From positions 48,797 to 112,796 of the forward strand of contig CALJGL010000002.1 in the NCBI GenBank assembly GCA_938075155.1: a stretch of 64,000 nucleotides of DNA. The letters run 5' to 3'. The notes under the pieces were generated by a model. That model ran no database searches, had not been told where the DNA came from, and worked only from the letters and a program-made list of their open reading frames with translations. Made by a program: the position numbers and the translations under genes. Of the stretch, positions 1 to 8,879 are shown piece after piece (within the stretch, counting starts at the first letter, position 1; every line of letters begins with the position of its first letter). Source of the stretch: UBA12191 sp009937185 (GTDB lineage: Bacteria > Planctomycetota > UBA8108 > UBA1146).

Positions 1-1
1 T

Positions 2-238
2 CCCGTGATTGCTGACACGAATCATTCTGTAACAAAATCGTTCGGGGCATTGAAAGAAGAGTTGGGCGTAGCTTACAGAGCAATGGTACTCATCGATCCT
101 GAAGGGACAATCCGAGCCCATTCTGTGAGCGACCTCGGCGTGGGTCGTAGTCCGCAAGAAATGCTAAGGCTCGCCCAAGCATTCGTCTCTGGTCAAGCGT
201 GCCCAGCAAACTGGAAGAAAGGTCAAGAACTGGCTTAG
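2..238 (+). CDS. Peroxiredoxin (AhpC/TSA family), C-terminal part, cut by window edge
   Basis: Last 78 residues of a typical 2-Cys peroxiredoxin, a cytoplasmic thiol peroxidase that reduces hydrogen peroxide and organic peroxides. The visible part has the segment AYRAMVLIDPEGTIRA, typical of the strand after the active-site domain, and the C-terminal CPANWKKG motif, which carries the resolving cysteine and matches the family's usual CPANW signature. The peroxidatic cysteine lies upstream of the window and cannot be seen. The frame is open to the first base, so the gene starts outside. A strong terminator follows 38 bases after the stop, so this is the last gene of its transcript. Confidence 0.9.
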   Translation, partial: PVIADTNHSVTKSFGALKEELGVAYRAMVLIDPEGTIRAHSVSDLGVGRSPQEMLRLAQAFVSGQACPANWKKGQELA

Positions 239-275
239 TGAGCGTTCTTGAATTTCACATTTGCAATATCGAAAG

Positions 276-305
276 AAGGGGAGACAAAACGTCTCCCCTT
301 TTTTT
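276..305 (+). terminator. Rho-independent terminator after the peroxiredoxin gene
   Basis: A perfect 10-bp stem (276-285 with 291-300, aaggggagac / gtctcccctt) with a 5-base loop runs into a seven-T tract. It closes the peroxiredoxin transcript. Confidence 0.9.
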
Positions 306-727
306 GTTTCAATTCAAATCGGAGGACTGATCCACCTCGGTGTCATTACTCTATATAGAGAAACAACTTAAATGGACGGAATTACAGGTACTCAGGAATT
401 ATTCTATCTATCGATATTCGGTGATATATAGATATCTAGATCCGCCCTTGACTTAACTGACACTCTCAACCTCGGCTCTCTGAAAAGTCAGCTTTTACTC
501 TAATTTCAGTGCCTCTTCTCCCTTAACTCTTGTTTATAAACTGATCCGAATCCGAAAATCTCATAACCTAGAAGTATCACGATGAGACTTTATTCATCCG
601 AGCGCTTGAGATAAGTGATCGAAGCAAAATTGAACTATTCAGCAATGAGCTTGGTGCCCCCAAAAGCAATCCAAGAAAAAAATGGGTTTTGAGTCTCTGG
701 CTCAATATTAGAAATGCGAGGAGAAAG
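306..727. other. Gene-free AT-rich stretch upstream of the first cytochrome peroxidase
   Basis: No convincing coding region. It holds a 12-bp palindrome ctctatatagag (349-360) and a run of ATAT-rich sequence around 415-440, followed by TTGACT at 448-453, which could be a -35 element, although no good -10 lies at the right distance. The segment just before 728 carries aggagaaag, the ribosome binding site of the next gene. It is the likely promoter region of that gene. Confidence 0.4.
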
Positions 728-3265
728 ATGATTAAGAATTTTACGTTAGCAGCACTATTTTCCCTGTGTTCGACGATTTGTATCGCACAGGATTTCGGGC
801 CACTCAGTAGCCTGCAAACTCCCTTACCAGGGAATTTAAGTGAGTTCGTTTTAGATCAAGATAAGGCCATAGCACTTGGAAAAGCGCTATTTTGGGACAT
901 GCAAACAGGTTCAGACGGACTGACCGCATGTGCCAGCTGTCACTTCTCAGGTGGTGGTGACACACGCGCAACGGGCCAAGCACATCCAGGTGCATTGGGT
1001 GCATTTACGAACTTGGGACCGAATCACACCTTTACGGCCGATGATTTCCCGTTTCGTAAGCTCTCCGATCACGACGACGCCGAATCTTCAGTCCTCAGTG
1101 ATTCTACAGAGGTCGGAGGATCAGCCGGTATTCACCTTCAAGACTTTAATGGATTGACTTTGAACGCGACGGGTGCCGCAGACTCGATTGACGACTGCTC
1201 TAACATCGATAACGATGGATTCCCGATCGTGGATCCGCTTTTCAACATTGATAACATCAATGTTCGTCAGACAACGGGACGAAACGCTCCCAGCACCGTC
1301 AATGCCATTCATTACGTTGATAACTTCTGGGATGGCCGTGCTCGATCTGACTTCAATGGAGTCAATCCAGGGGGTCAAAGTGATCCCAGTGCTGCTATTC
1401 GCAAAGTAGATACTGATGGAAATGTTGTTTCCTGCGGGATCACCATGGAAAAAGCCTCCTTGGCTTCTCAGTCCGTGGGCCCACCGCTGAGCGGAGTCGA
1501 AATGTCCGGCGCAGGCAGAGGATTCATCGATCTTGGCAAGAAGATGTGCAGTGTGACCCCTCTTGCTCTTCAAGAAGTCTCTGGCGATGACAGCGTACTC
1601 GGAAGCATGGCTGTTGCGCCTGGCGACGGAAAAGGCCTGAACACTTCTTATGTTGACATGATTCAACAAGCGTTCAGACCTGAGTACTGGAATTCGGATG
1701 CCATATTCGACGGCGCAGGAAACACGATTCTCGATGACGCCGGAAACCCCGTCAGTGGCGCACCAGAGGGTCCAGATCAGTTCGCTCTCATGGAAATGAA
1801 CTTTGCCATGATCTGGGGAATCTCAGTCATGCTTTACGAATCCACCCTTGTTTCTGACCAGACTCCTTTCGATGAATGGCTTTCAGGGGACGAAGAAGCA
1901 TTATCTCCCGAAGCTGAAAACGGAATGGATGCATTCTACAGCGGAGGCTTGAAGTGCGCTCATTGTCATAGTGGCCCTCTCTTGAGTGCTGCAACTTGGG
2001 ATCAGCTCAACGTAGACGATAAAGTTGGAGTAGGTCCTGTTGTCAACGTTCAGATGAACGACGGAGTTGGAGTTGCCGACAAAGGCTACTTCAATGTCGG
2101 TCTTCGCCCTGTTGCTGAAGATATGGGAAGAGCAGCAGTGGGTGATGCCACATGGACAAGTGCGCTTGCCGCTGGAAACAACTCCATGTTGCCGGACAGC
2201 CAAATCGAAAATATTGACAATTCTGATCCGGTGAAAAATGCAGGGGCCTTCAAAACTCCAACTCTTCGAAACGTCGAGTTGAACGGGCCCTTCTTTCATA
2301 ATGGAAGTCAGGCCACTCTTAAACAGGTCGTAGAGTTTTACACTCGCGGTGGAGACTTCACTCACCTCGAGCCAGAATCTGTTCACAAGTACGTGAATCC
2401 CATTGGAAAACTCAGAGGTAAAGAGCCACGCCAAGAAGCCGTCGTCGAATTCATGAAATCATTGACGGATGAACGTGTTCGTTGGGAAATGGAACCCTTC
2501 GATCACCCTCAATTGCTCATACCAAACGGAGCCATATCAAATACTGATGGTGCTTTGAATCTCGGCTCACTGGGGCTCAATGACTCCAATGACGCTCTTC
2601 TCGAATTGCCCGCAGTAGGCCGTTTTGGACGTGGCTCCATGGGTGTACCGCCAGTAAAAGGCTTCTTAGAAGACCAAAGTGGCAATAGCAATGGCACTGG
2701 TACGCTTGGAGCAGGGCAACCTGATGTTATAGAAGCTATTTGTTTCGAGACGGGTGACAAAGTCGTATTGAACTGGACAGTTCAAGGCTCTATCGACTCT
2801 ATCGTTATTGAAATCGATAATGGCGGCATCATGGGCGTTGAAACACACGTTCTTGACCCATCACAAACCTCCTTCGAAGACTTTGAGTTCCGTCCTGGAG
2901 TTACCGGGTACCTCCTGACTCCACACTTCTTGGGAGCAGAGTTGAAATCTAGTGCTTGCTACATCCGCAGGGGTGCACAGCCAGGTCTCACTCCCCAGTT
3001 CTTAAGAGGTGATAGCAACAACGACGGTATTCTCGATCTTGGAGACGCTGTGACCTCTCTCGATATCATCTTCTTCGGACTTCCGGCGGCCTGTAAGGAC
3101 GCTTCAGACTGGAACGACGACGGTCGAGTCGATATTTCAGATCCGATTGCTACTCTCGGTTACATCTTTGGTGGAACTGCTGCTCCTGAAGCGCCCTTCC
3201 CCCTGTGTGGAACCGATCCAATCTTCGACTCTCTAGATTGCACGGGCGCGTCCAACTGCCCATAA
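728..3265 (+). CDS. Secreted di-heme cytochrome c peroxidase/MauG-like protein with dockerin-like tail (copy 1)
   Basis: Predicted periplasmic or cell-surface heme protein of 845 residues. The start at 728 is preferred over an upstream ORF start at 689, because aggagaaag lies directly before it and the protein then begins with a clean signal peptide (MIKNFTLAALFSLCSTICIAQ). Two c-type heme sites are visible: CASCH near residue 70 and CAHCH near residue 410. Between the second heme and the tail is FKTPTLRNVELNGPFFHNGS, the family hallmark. The last 95 residues hold two calcium-type loops (DSNNDGILDLGD, DWNDDGRVDISD) like dockerin repeats, then a Cys-containing end. Usual bacterial CCP proteins have about 330-470 residues, so this one is much larger, mostly from insertions between the hemes. 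The peroxide or quinone-cofactor substrate cannot be told. The next gene is a close paralog. Confidence 0.85.
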   Translation: MIKNFTLAALFSLCSTICIAQDFGPLSSLQTPLPGNLSEFVLDQDKAIALGKALFWDMQTGSDGLTACASCHFSGGGDTRATGQAHPGALGAFTNLGPNHTFTADDFPFRKLSDHDDAESSVLSDSTEVGGSAGIHLQDFNGLTLNATGAADSIDDCSNIDNDGFPIVDPLFNIDNINVRQTTGRNAPSTVNAIHYVDNFWDGRARSDFNGVNPGGQSDPSAAIRKVDTDGNVVSCGITMEKASLASQSVGPPLSGVEMSGAGRGFIDLGKKMCSVTPLALQEVSGDDSVLGSMAVAPGDGKGLNTSYVDMIQQAFRPEYWNSDAIFDGAGNTILDDAGNPVSGAPEGPDQFALMEMNFAMIWGISVMLYESTLVSDQTPFDEWLSGDEEALSPEAENGMDAFYSGGLKCAHCHSGPLLSAATWDQLNVDDKVGVGPVVNVQMNDGVGVADKGYFNVGLRPVAEDMGRAAVGDATWTSALAAGNNSMLPDSQIENIDNSDPVKNAGAFKTPTLRNVELNGPFFHNGSQATLKQVVEFYTRGGDFTHLEPESVHKYVNPIGKLRGKEPRQEAVVEFMKSLTDERVRWEMEPFDHPQLLIPNGAISNTDGALNLGSLGLNDSNDALLELPAVGRFGRGSMGVPPVKGFLEDQSGNSNGTGTLGAGQPDVIEAICFETGDKVVLNWTVQGSIDSIVIEIDNGGIMGVETHVLDPSQTSFEDFEFRPGVTGYLLTPHFLGAELKSSACYIRRGAQPGLTPQFLRGDSNNDGILDLGDAVTSLDIIFFGLPAACKDASDWNDDGRVDISDPIATLGYIFGGTAAPEAPFPLCGTDPIFDSLDCTGASNCP

Positions 3266-3311
3266 GCTAACAACGAGACATTCGAGACAAAGTAGGAAAT
3301 GTCGAGATATC

Positions 3312-3350
3312 CCCGTACTTGCCTTTATATGGCAAGTACGGGCTTTTTTT
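3312..3350 (+). terminator. Strong terminator after cytochrome peroxidase copy 1
   Basis: A perfect 12-bp stem (3312-3323 with 3331-3342, cccgtacttgcc / ggcaagtacggg) with a 7-base loop is followed by a run of seven T. The two paralogous peroxidase genes are therefore probably transcribed separately. Confidence 0.92.
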
Positions 3351-3652
3351 GCGATCTCTTCCATACATTACTTTCCTGACTTTGTAGACTTAACTTCTAA
3401 CACCAAACAACGGTCTTGCACCTGTATTGTTAACGCTATTAAATCCATACAGGTTAAGGGAAAGGGGACTCGGGAGTGCGAATCTAAACGTACCGGTCCT
3501 TTATTCTTGGCTTTTCGGTTCACTGTTTTGCCCAGAATACCGTAAGAGCCTCGTTGTTTTTAAGTATGGGGTATTTGTTTTATTTAGACGAGAAGTTTAT
3601 TCAGAGTCATATTTCCTGGATAAACAATCGGTGTATCTAGAATGGGTGTGTA
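3351..3652. other. Intergenic stretch between the two cytochrome peroxidase genes
   Basis: About 300 bases without a convincing gene. One frame is open from 3427 but has no signal peptide or recognisable motif and runs into the next gene in another frame. It presumably holds the promoter of copy 2. No clear sigma-70 hexamer pair was seen. Confidence 0.4.
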
Positions 3653-6163
3653 ATGAAGAATGTAAATCTTTTTGCAGGAATCATCTTGTTTCTCTCGCTC
3701 GGGGCTTCCCCCCAAGTTCATAGTCAAGATTTTGGGCCGCTATTGGTGAGTTCAACACCTCTCCCTGCCAATCTTTCAGAGTACGTTCTCGATTTCGACA
3801 GAGCTGTCGAATTAGGTAAGGCATTATTCTGGGATATGCAGACGGGCTCCGATGGCCTCACTGCATGTGCGACGTGTCACTACTCTGGAGGAGCAGACAC
3901 GCGTAATAAAAACCAAGCTCACCCAGGTTTTAGTGGCAACTTCACGCGCCTTGGTCCGAATGCAACTTTGACACACTCCGATTTCCCACTCAGAAAACTT
4001 GCTGATCCCGATGAAGCCACATCTGCTGTTATCTGGGATTCCACCGAAGTCATCGGTTCACAGGGAATAACAAAACAAGACTTCAATTCAATCGATCTTG
4101 ATTTTGGTGGTGACGCAAATGAAGTGGACGATTGCTCAGGCATTCCGGATCCACTCCACAGCATCAATGGCACCAACACTCGACAGACCACTGGCAGAAA
4201 TGCTCCCCACGCCGTCAACTCGATTTTCTATGTCGATGCTTTTTGGGACGGCCGTGCACGCTCTGAGTTTAATGGAGTAGACCCCAGCGGACTGGGTAAC
4301 CCAAATGCCATGGTTCGAAAAATAGACGCAAATGGAAACATTGTTCCATGTGGTGTCTCTATGAACCGTGCAGCTCTTGCTTCACAGTCTATTGGCCCAC
4401 CTTTAAGTGGTGTTGAAATGTCCGGATTAGGACGGAACTGGAACGATCTCGGGAAAAAGATGTGCAGCGTTACACCGCTTGCACTTCAAACAGTCTCAAT
4501 GACTGATAGTGTTCTCGGAACCATGGCCGTTTCACCGGGAGACGGTAAAGGACTCACCACTTCTTATGTCGACATGATTCAACTCGCATTCAGACCTGAG
4601 TTCTGGAATTCCGATGCCATCTTCGATAACAATGGTGCGCATATCGGAAATGGAACACCTGAGGGACCGAACCAGTTTGCCCTCATGGAACAGAACTTCT
4701 CCCTCATATGGGGACTTGCTGTGATGTGCTACGAATCCACTCTCGTTTCAAACCAAACCCGCTTTGACCAGTACCTTGCTGGTAACGAAAATGCTCTGAC
4801 ACCTGAAGAAGAAAATGGAATGGACGCGTTCTACAGCGGTGGAACAAAGTGCTCCAAGTGCCACTCAGGACCCTTACTGTCAGCAGCCACATGGGGACAA
4901 CTGAACACCGACACTGATGTTGGAATCGGACCCGTCGTTTCTGTTGAAACAAATGCCGATGACGGATTTGGTGACAAAGGATTCTTCAACATTGGAGTTC
5001 GTCCATCTGGTGAAGATATTGGCCGTGCTGGTGTCGGAGACCAAACTTGGGCTTCGCGTTACTTTAACGGCTCTACCAGTGCACTGCCTGGACCCGTTCA
5101 CCCCGATGAAACCATCAGTGGTGCAAACAAAAACATTGGTGCATTCAAAACTCCAACTCTCAGAAACGTGGAGTTGACCGGTCCATTCATGCACAACGGT
5201 AGCCAAGCCACTCTTCTGCAAGTTGTACAGTTCTACACTCGCGGAGGTGACTTCACGCATATGAATCCTGGTGATGTCCACAAGTACGTCAATCCCATTG
5301 GAAAGCTGAACAACAAGCTCCCAAGACAAGAAGCCATGGTTTCATTCCTGAAAGCCCTGACCGATGAGCGCGTTCGCTGGGAAATGGAGCCCTTCGACCA
5401 TCCGGAACTACTTCTTCCCAATGGTCACTTTGGAACCTCTCAGGCCGTTGCTGAAGGGGGCGTGAACTCCAACGAAGCGCTCGATGATATTATCGTTCTT
5501 CCTGCAGTCGGAGCCGCCGGCAGAACTGAAATCAACCACCCACCCGTCAAAGGTTTCTTGGATACGCCATCTGGCGCGCCAGCGAATCCTATCGGCCCCT
5601 TGGGTGGCGGAAATCTTGATCCGATCACTGAACTCGTTTGCTTCGAGCAAGAGCAGAAGATTGTATTGAACTGGAATGCCAACACTAACATTTCCAGTTA
5701 CATCGTCGAGGTCGACAATGGTGGCATCATGGGAGTTGAAACCTTCATGGTTTCCGGAAACCAAACAACTTTCGAGTACAATACTTTCCGCCCAAAGACG
5801 ACCCTTTACTTGGTCACGCCTTACTATCTTGGAATGGAACTCAAATCAGCAGCGTGCTTTGTTCGCCAAGGACTCACCCCTGGAACACTGACGCACTTCC
5901 TCAGAGGAGATACCAACCTTGACGGAATGCTAAATGTGGGAGACGCGATCGGCCTGCTTGAAGGAATCTTCACGGGTGCACTCATCCCATGTGAGGATGC
6001 AGCAGATTGGAATGACGATGGTGCTCTGGATGTTTCAGATCCCATCAGTGTTCTTGGATACCTGTTCTCAAACGGTCCTGCTCCTGCAGCTCCATATCCG
6101 AACTGTGCTTCCGATCCAAACCATGACCAGTTGAGTTGTAACCAAGCCAACATTTGTCAGTAA
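3653..6163 (+). CDS. Secreted di-heme cytochrome c peroxidase/MauG-like protein with dockerin-like tail (copy 2)
   Basis: Paralog of the preceding cytochrome, 836 residues, collinear over its whole length. It begins with a signal peptide (MKNVNLFAGIILFLSLGA, cleavage probably after VHSQ). Heme sites are CATCH near residue 73 and CSKCH near residue 401; the motif FKTPTLRNVELTGPFMHNGS follows. The C-terminal 90 residues again carry two calcium-type loops (DTNLDGMLNVGD, DWNDDGALDVSD) and a short Cys-rich tail. Conserved blocks shared with copy 1 include EMEPFDHPELL and YVNPIGKL. ATG at 3653 is kept as start because it gives the signal peptide directly, although the ribosome site is weak. The function is inferred from the family: periplasmic electron transfer to peroxide or oxidation of a substrate. 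The dockerin-like tail suggests anchoring or calcium-dependent folding. Confidence 0.85.
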   Translation: MKNVNLFAGIILFLSLGASPQVHSQDFGPLLVSSTPLPANLSEYVLDFDRAVELGKALFWDMQTGSDGLTACATCHYSGGADTRNKNQAHPGFSGNFTRLGPNATLTHSDFPLRKLADPDEATSAVIWDSTEVIGSQGITKQDFNSIDLDFGGDANEVDDCSGIPDPLHSINGTNTRQTTGRNAPHAVNSIFYVDAFWDGRARSEFNGVDPSGLGNPNAMVRKIDANGNIVPCGVSMNRAALASQSIGPPLSGVEMSGLGRNWNDLGKKMCSVTPLALQTVSMTDSVLGTMAVSPGDGKGLTTSYVDMIQLAFRPEFWNSDAIFDNNGAHIGNGTPEGPNQFALMEQNFSLIWGLAVMCYESTLVSNQTRFDQYLAGNENALTPEEENGMDAFYSGGTKCSKCHSGPLLSAATWGQLNTDTDVGIGPVVSVETNADDGFGDKGFFNIGVRPSGEDIGRAGVGDQTWASRYFNGSTSALPGPVHPDETISGANKNIGAFKTPTLRNVELTGPFMHNGSQATLLQVVQFYTRGGDFTHMNPGDVHKYVNPIGKLNNKLPRQEAMVSFLKALTDERVRWEMEPFDHPELLLPNGHFGTSQAVAEGGVNSNEALDDIIVLPAVGAAGRTEINHPPVKGFLDTPSGAPANPIGPLGGGNLDPITELVCFEQEQKIVLNWNANTNISSYIVEVDNGGIMGVETFMVSGNQTTFEYNTFRPKTTLYLVTPYYLGMELKSAACFVRQGLTPGTLTHFLRGDTNLDGMLNVGDAIGLLEGIFTGALIPCEDAADWNDDGALDVSDPISVLGYLFSNGPAPAAPYPNCASDPNHDQLSCNQANICQ

Positions 6164-6185
6164 CAACAAAACAAATGAAACTACA

Positions 6186-6217
6186 AAGGCCCGACGCTAA
6201 TGCGTTGGGCCTTTTTT
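6186..6217 (+). terminator. Terminator between convergent genes
   Basis: A 12-bp stem with one G-T pair (6186-6197 with 6202-6213) and a 4-base loop, then TTTTTT on the plus strand. It serves the cytochrome peroxidase gene. It overlaps the last bases of the minus-strand gene ending at 6216, and the minus strand has only a short T run there, so it may also help that gene weakly. Confidence 0.85.
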
Positions 6218-7829
6218 AATTCGAGGACAAATCTAATACCCGGAGATTTCTGAACGCGACAGGGTCGTTATGCCCCAGGAATCCTATATGACCTATTGTT
6301 CGCTTCAGCCCAGGATGATCTTTCCCATCGAGGGTTCCATTTTCACTCACAGCATCAATATCAATATCCAAAATCGTTTTCCCATTAAGGACCACCGTGA
6401 CGCGCCTACCTTGACATCGAACTTCCTGAAAGTTCCATTCCCCAACAGGTTTTTGTGCACCCCGCGATGCAGGCTGCACCCCATAAATACTTCCGTGATA
6501 TTGATACGGATTGAGGTTCGCATACTTTTCAAAAGAGTTATCAATGATTTGGCACTCCATTCCAACATAAGCGGCATTACCGCGTGAAGGAGTACGAAGG
6601 CCCAATCCGTTATTCGAGCCAGGCCATAGTTTAAATTCGAATCTCAACAAAAAGTCTGAGTATTCCGACGCGGTATATATCTCACCGCCACTTCCTTCGC
6701 GGCACTGGATTTCACCTTCCCCGAACTCATAACCAGATATATCCCCAATCCATCCCTCTGAAGATTTTCCGTCATAGATGGAAGTCCATTTCCGGCATCG
6801 CTCCAATAGTTTCCGAATCACTGGTTTTCGATTTTCTGGAACAGAGCGAGAAATCAGCAAAGCATTCAAATAATTCAGCGCGTAACTTTCGTATCGAGTT
6901 TCTTCGAGACGGCTGGCCAGCTTGATCAAACGATCGCTACATAGACCTCTGTTTTCTGGAGAAGATTCTTTTAAGCCAGACATCGCAATGGTCATGGCAT
7001 CCGGATTACCCAACTGGATCAAAGCCTCTAGGGCAGCATCCCTGCGGCTGACTTCTTCAGATGTGGACCGAGCTATCGAGAGAAGAAGTTTCTGCGATTC
7101 CTGAGGTACGTCCTGCCTTTGGGATATCGCATTTGCCGATTCTCTCATGACTAACTCTAAGGGTGATTTGAGAAGCTCAGCCAAAGCAACAGAAGACGAC
7201 AGACCAGGAATTGCACCTAATGCCATCACTGCTGCACGATTGGTATTGTCTGTCGAGCTGGCAATTTGAAGCAACTGAGGAACAACTTCTTCCGAGCCTA
7301 GGAGAGCTATTTCATTCAGTAAAAACCCGGAGACATCTTCAGATCTGTTCTCTAGAACAACCTGCCCAAAAATACCAGCAATCTTTCCTCTTTGTTCCGC
7401 ACTCCCTTGTGAAAGTGAGGTCATGACTAGGCCATGAATAGCCTCGCGACGAGAAGCTTCTTCAGAAAGAGCAGAGGTGAGTAAGTTTTCAATCGAACCC
7501 ACAGAAGATCGATCGGTCAAAGCTCCGCACAATCGCATGATCGCATCTCCACCGGATGAGATGGCCCACCTCATCCCTTGTTTTCGATCTTCTGCGTTTC
7601 CTGAAAACAGATGAAGGAGGTGCTCTGAAATCCCTGACGTTTCAACCTCTTTTGAATTGAAGTCGGCTTCATCTTCTAAGAGCTCTTTCACATCAGATTC
7701 GTTAGTGATACCTGAGTTGGTCTTCGCTGGTGCAGGGGTGGGTGTGTCGGCACTCATATTCAGTATCGTCCGAACCATAACGAATACCAATAACATGGTA
7801 ATCACAATATAGAGCCGCTTAAGAGGCAT
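6216..7829 (-). CDS. Membrane-anchored HEAT-repeat protein with C-terminal DUF1080 (3-keto-disaccharide hydrolase-like) domain
   Basis: 537 residues. ATG at 7829 is preferred over an upstream TTG because AAGGAAG lies just before it. An N-terminal hydrophobic helix (LYIVITMLLVFVMVRTIL) anchors or exports the protein. Residues of about 60-330 are alpha-helical repeats of HEAT type. From about residue 340 the sequence is a DUF1080/concanavalin-like jelly roll: WTSIYDGKSSEGWIGD at its start, then LRFEFKLWPGSNNGLGLR, and a closing IGHIGFLGHNDPVAFRNLRV. DUF1080 domains are common in Planctomycetota and Verrucomicrobiota and some act on 3-keto-glycosides. The gene lies downstream of a sugar ABC transporter on the same strand, separated by 84 bases, which agrees with a role in carbohydrate use. 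The enzyme activity is not proven from the sequence. Confidence 0.8.
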   Translation of the reverse strand: MPLKRLYIVITMLLVFVMVRTILNMSADTPTPAPAKTNSGITNESDVKELLEDEADFNSKEVETSGISEHLLHLFSGNAEDRKQGMRWAISSGGDAIMRLCGALTDRSSVGSIENLLTSALSEEASRREAIHGLVMTSLSQGSAEQRGKIAGIFGQVVLENRSEDVSGFLLNEIALLGSEEVVPQLLQIASSTDNTNRAAVMALGAIPGLSSSVALAELLKSPLELVMRESANAISQRQDVPQESQKLLLSIARSTSEEVSRRDAALEALIQLGNPDAMTIAMSGLKESSPENRGLCSDRLIKLASRLEETRYESYALNYLNALLISRSVPENRKPVIRKLLERCRKWTSIYDGKSSEGWIGDISGYEFGEGEIQCREGSGGEIYTASEYSDFLLRFEFKLWPGSNNGLGLRTPSRGNAAYVGMECQIIDNSFEKYANLNPYQYHGSIYGVQPASRGAQKPVGEWNFQEVRCQGRRVTVVLNGKTILDIDIDAVSENGTLDGKDHPGLKRTIGHIGFLGHNDPVAFRNLRVLDLSSN

Positions 7830-7913
7830 CGTTCTTCCTTCAATCAATTGTTTTCACCCAATGGCATTCTTTAGGTGAAGTGATTTCATTCCCCGTATTG
7901 ATCAACAACGGCT

Positions 7914-8879
7914 TCAAGCCGATTTGTTTTTCCCAGTCCTTCTTCGCATGACTTCGTCAGTGATGACAGCGACCATGATCACCGCACCGATCACTGCAAA
8001 CTCACTGGCTTCAGGTATTCCATCGATCAACACGATAGCGTTTCTCAGTACCTGTACCAATGTTGCCCCTATGAGAACTCCTATTACCGTGCCTTCTCCA
8101 CCTCTCAAGGAACAACCGCCCAGAACTGCAGCAGCGATCGCATACAACTCGTAGAAGTTGCCAAAGTTGGAGGGTTGCGCCGTCCCTGTATCAAGAACGA
8201 TGAGAAGACCCGCAATCCCTGTCAGTAGCCCACACAGTGCGTAAGCGCCCATTTTTACGCGATCGACCTCTATCCCACAATGTCGAGCGGCCGTCTCGTT
8301 GCTTCCAATAGCGATCAAGTGGCGGCCCCACAGAGTCCTTCTCAATAGAAATCCGGATCCCAGCGCAACTAGAGCCAAAATGATCAGCGGTATCGGTATG
8401 CCAAACGACTCCGTGATCGGAATTCTGCCGTTCCCTAGAGACTTCAATACCGTTCCTGAGGTGCCAAAACCTACAGTTTGATCCGACAAGATTCCCCGAG
8501 TGACTCCTCTGTATATAAACAATCCACACAGGGTTACCAAAAAAGGCTGCAACCTCAACTGGGTCACGAGTACCCCATGTAACAAACCCACTCCTAGGGA
8601 CAACAACAAAAGCCCAGAAAGAACCCAGGGAGCCGCAATTCCAACGTCGGTAATCAACCAAGGTGTTAAGCAACCCACAAGGCATACAAGAGATCCCAAA
8701 GACAAATCGATCCCACCCGTCATGATGACAAATGAAACCCCAACTCCTAAAATTCCAAAAAGTGCACTTCGTCTCAGTAAGTTTTCGATGTTGTATGCAG
8801 TCAAAAATGCAGGACTGATGACCGCCGTGATGATCATCACGGCAAGAAGAACAGCAAAGATACCCTTAATTTTATTCAT
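7914..8879 (-). CDS. Sugar ABC transporter permease (RbsC/BPD-2 family)
   Basis: 321-residue inner-membrane permease of the ribose/xylose/autoinducer-2 type, with about eight to ten hydrophobic segments. Family hallmarks are GGIDLSLGSLVCLVG near residue 55 and the EAA-like stretch around LRGGEGTVIGVLIGA near residue 260. It should form the membrane channel together with the double-ATPase encoded just upstream. The start ATG at 8879 has AGGAGG seven bases before it and overlaps the end of the ATPase gene by 8 bases, so the two are translationally linked. The likely substrate is a monosaccharide or related small polyol. The exact sugar cannot be read from the sequence. Confidence 0.92.
   Translation of the reverse strand: MNKIKGIFAVLLAVMIITAVISPAFLTAYNIENLLRRSALFGILGVGVSFVIMTGGIDLSLGSLVCLVGCLTPWLITDVGIAAPWVLSGLLLLSLGVGLLHGVLVTQLRLQPFLVTLCGLFIYRGVTRGILSDQTVGFGTSGTVLKSLGNGRIPITESFGIPIPLIILALVALGSGFLLRRTLWGRHLIAIGSNETAARHCGIEVDRVKMGAYALCGLLTGIAGLLIVLDTGTAQPSNFGNFYELYAIAAAVLGGCSLRGGEGTVIGVLIGATLVQVLRNAIVLIDGIPEASEFAVIGAVIMVAVITDEVMRRRTGKNKSA

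Noticed and set aside
3427..3723. 98-codon open frame between the two cytochrome peroxidase genes
   Set aside because: No ribosome site and no signal or motif, and it overlaps the supported start of copy 2 in another frame.
6922..7426. Plus-strand open frames opposite the HEAT/DUF1080 gene
   Set aside because: Short antisense frames without ribosome sites, while the minus strand has a continuous 537-residue protein with a recognised domain.
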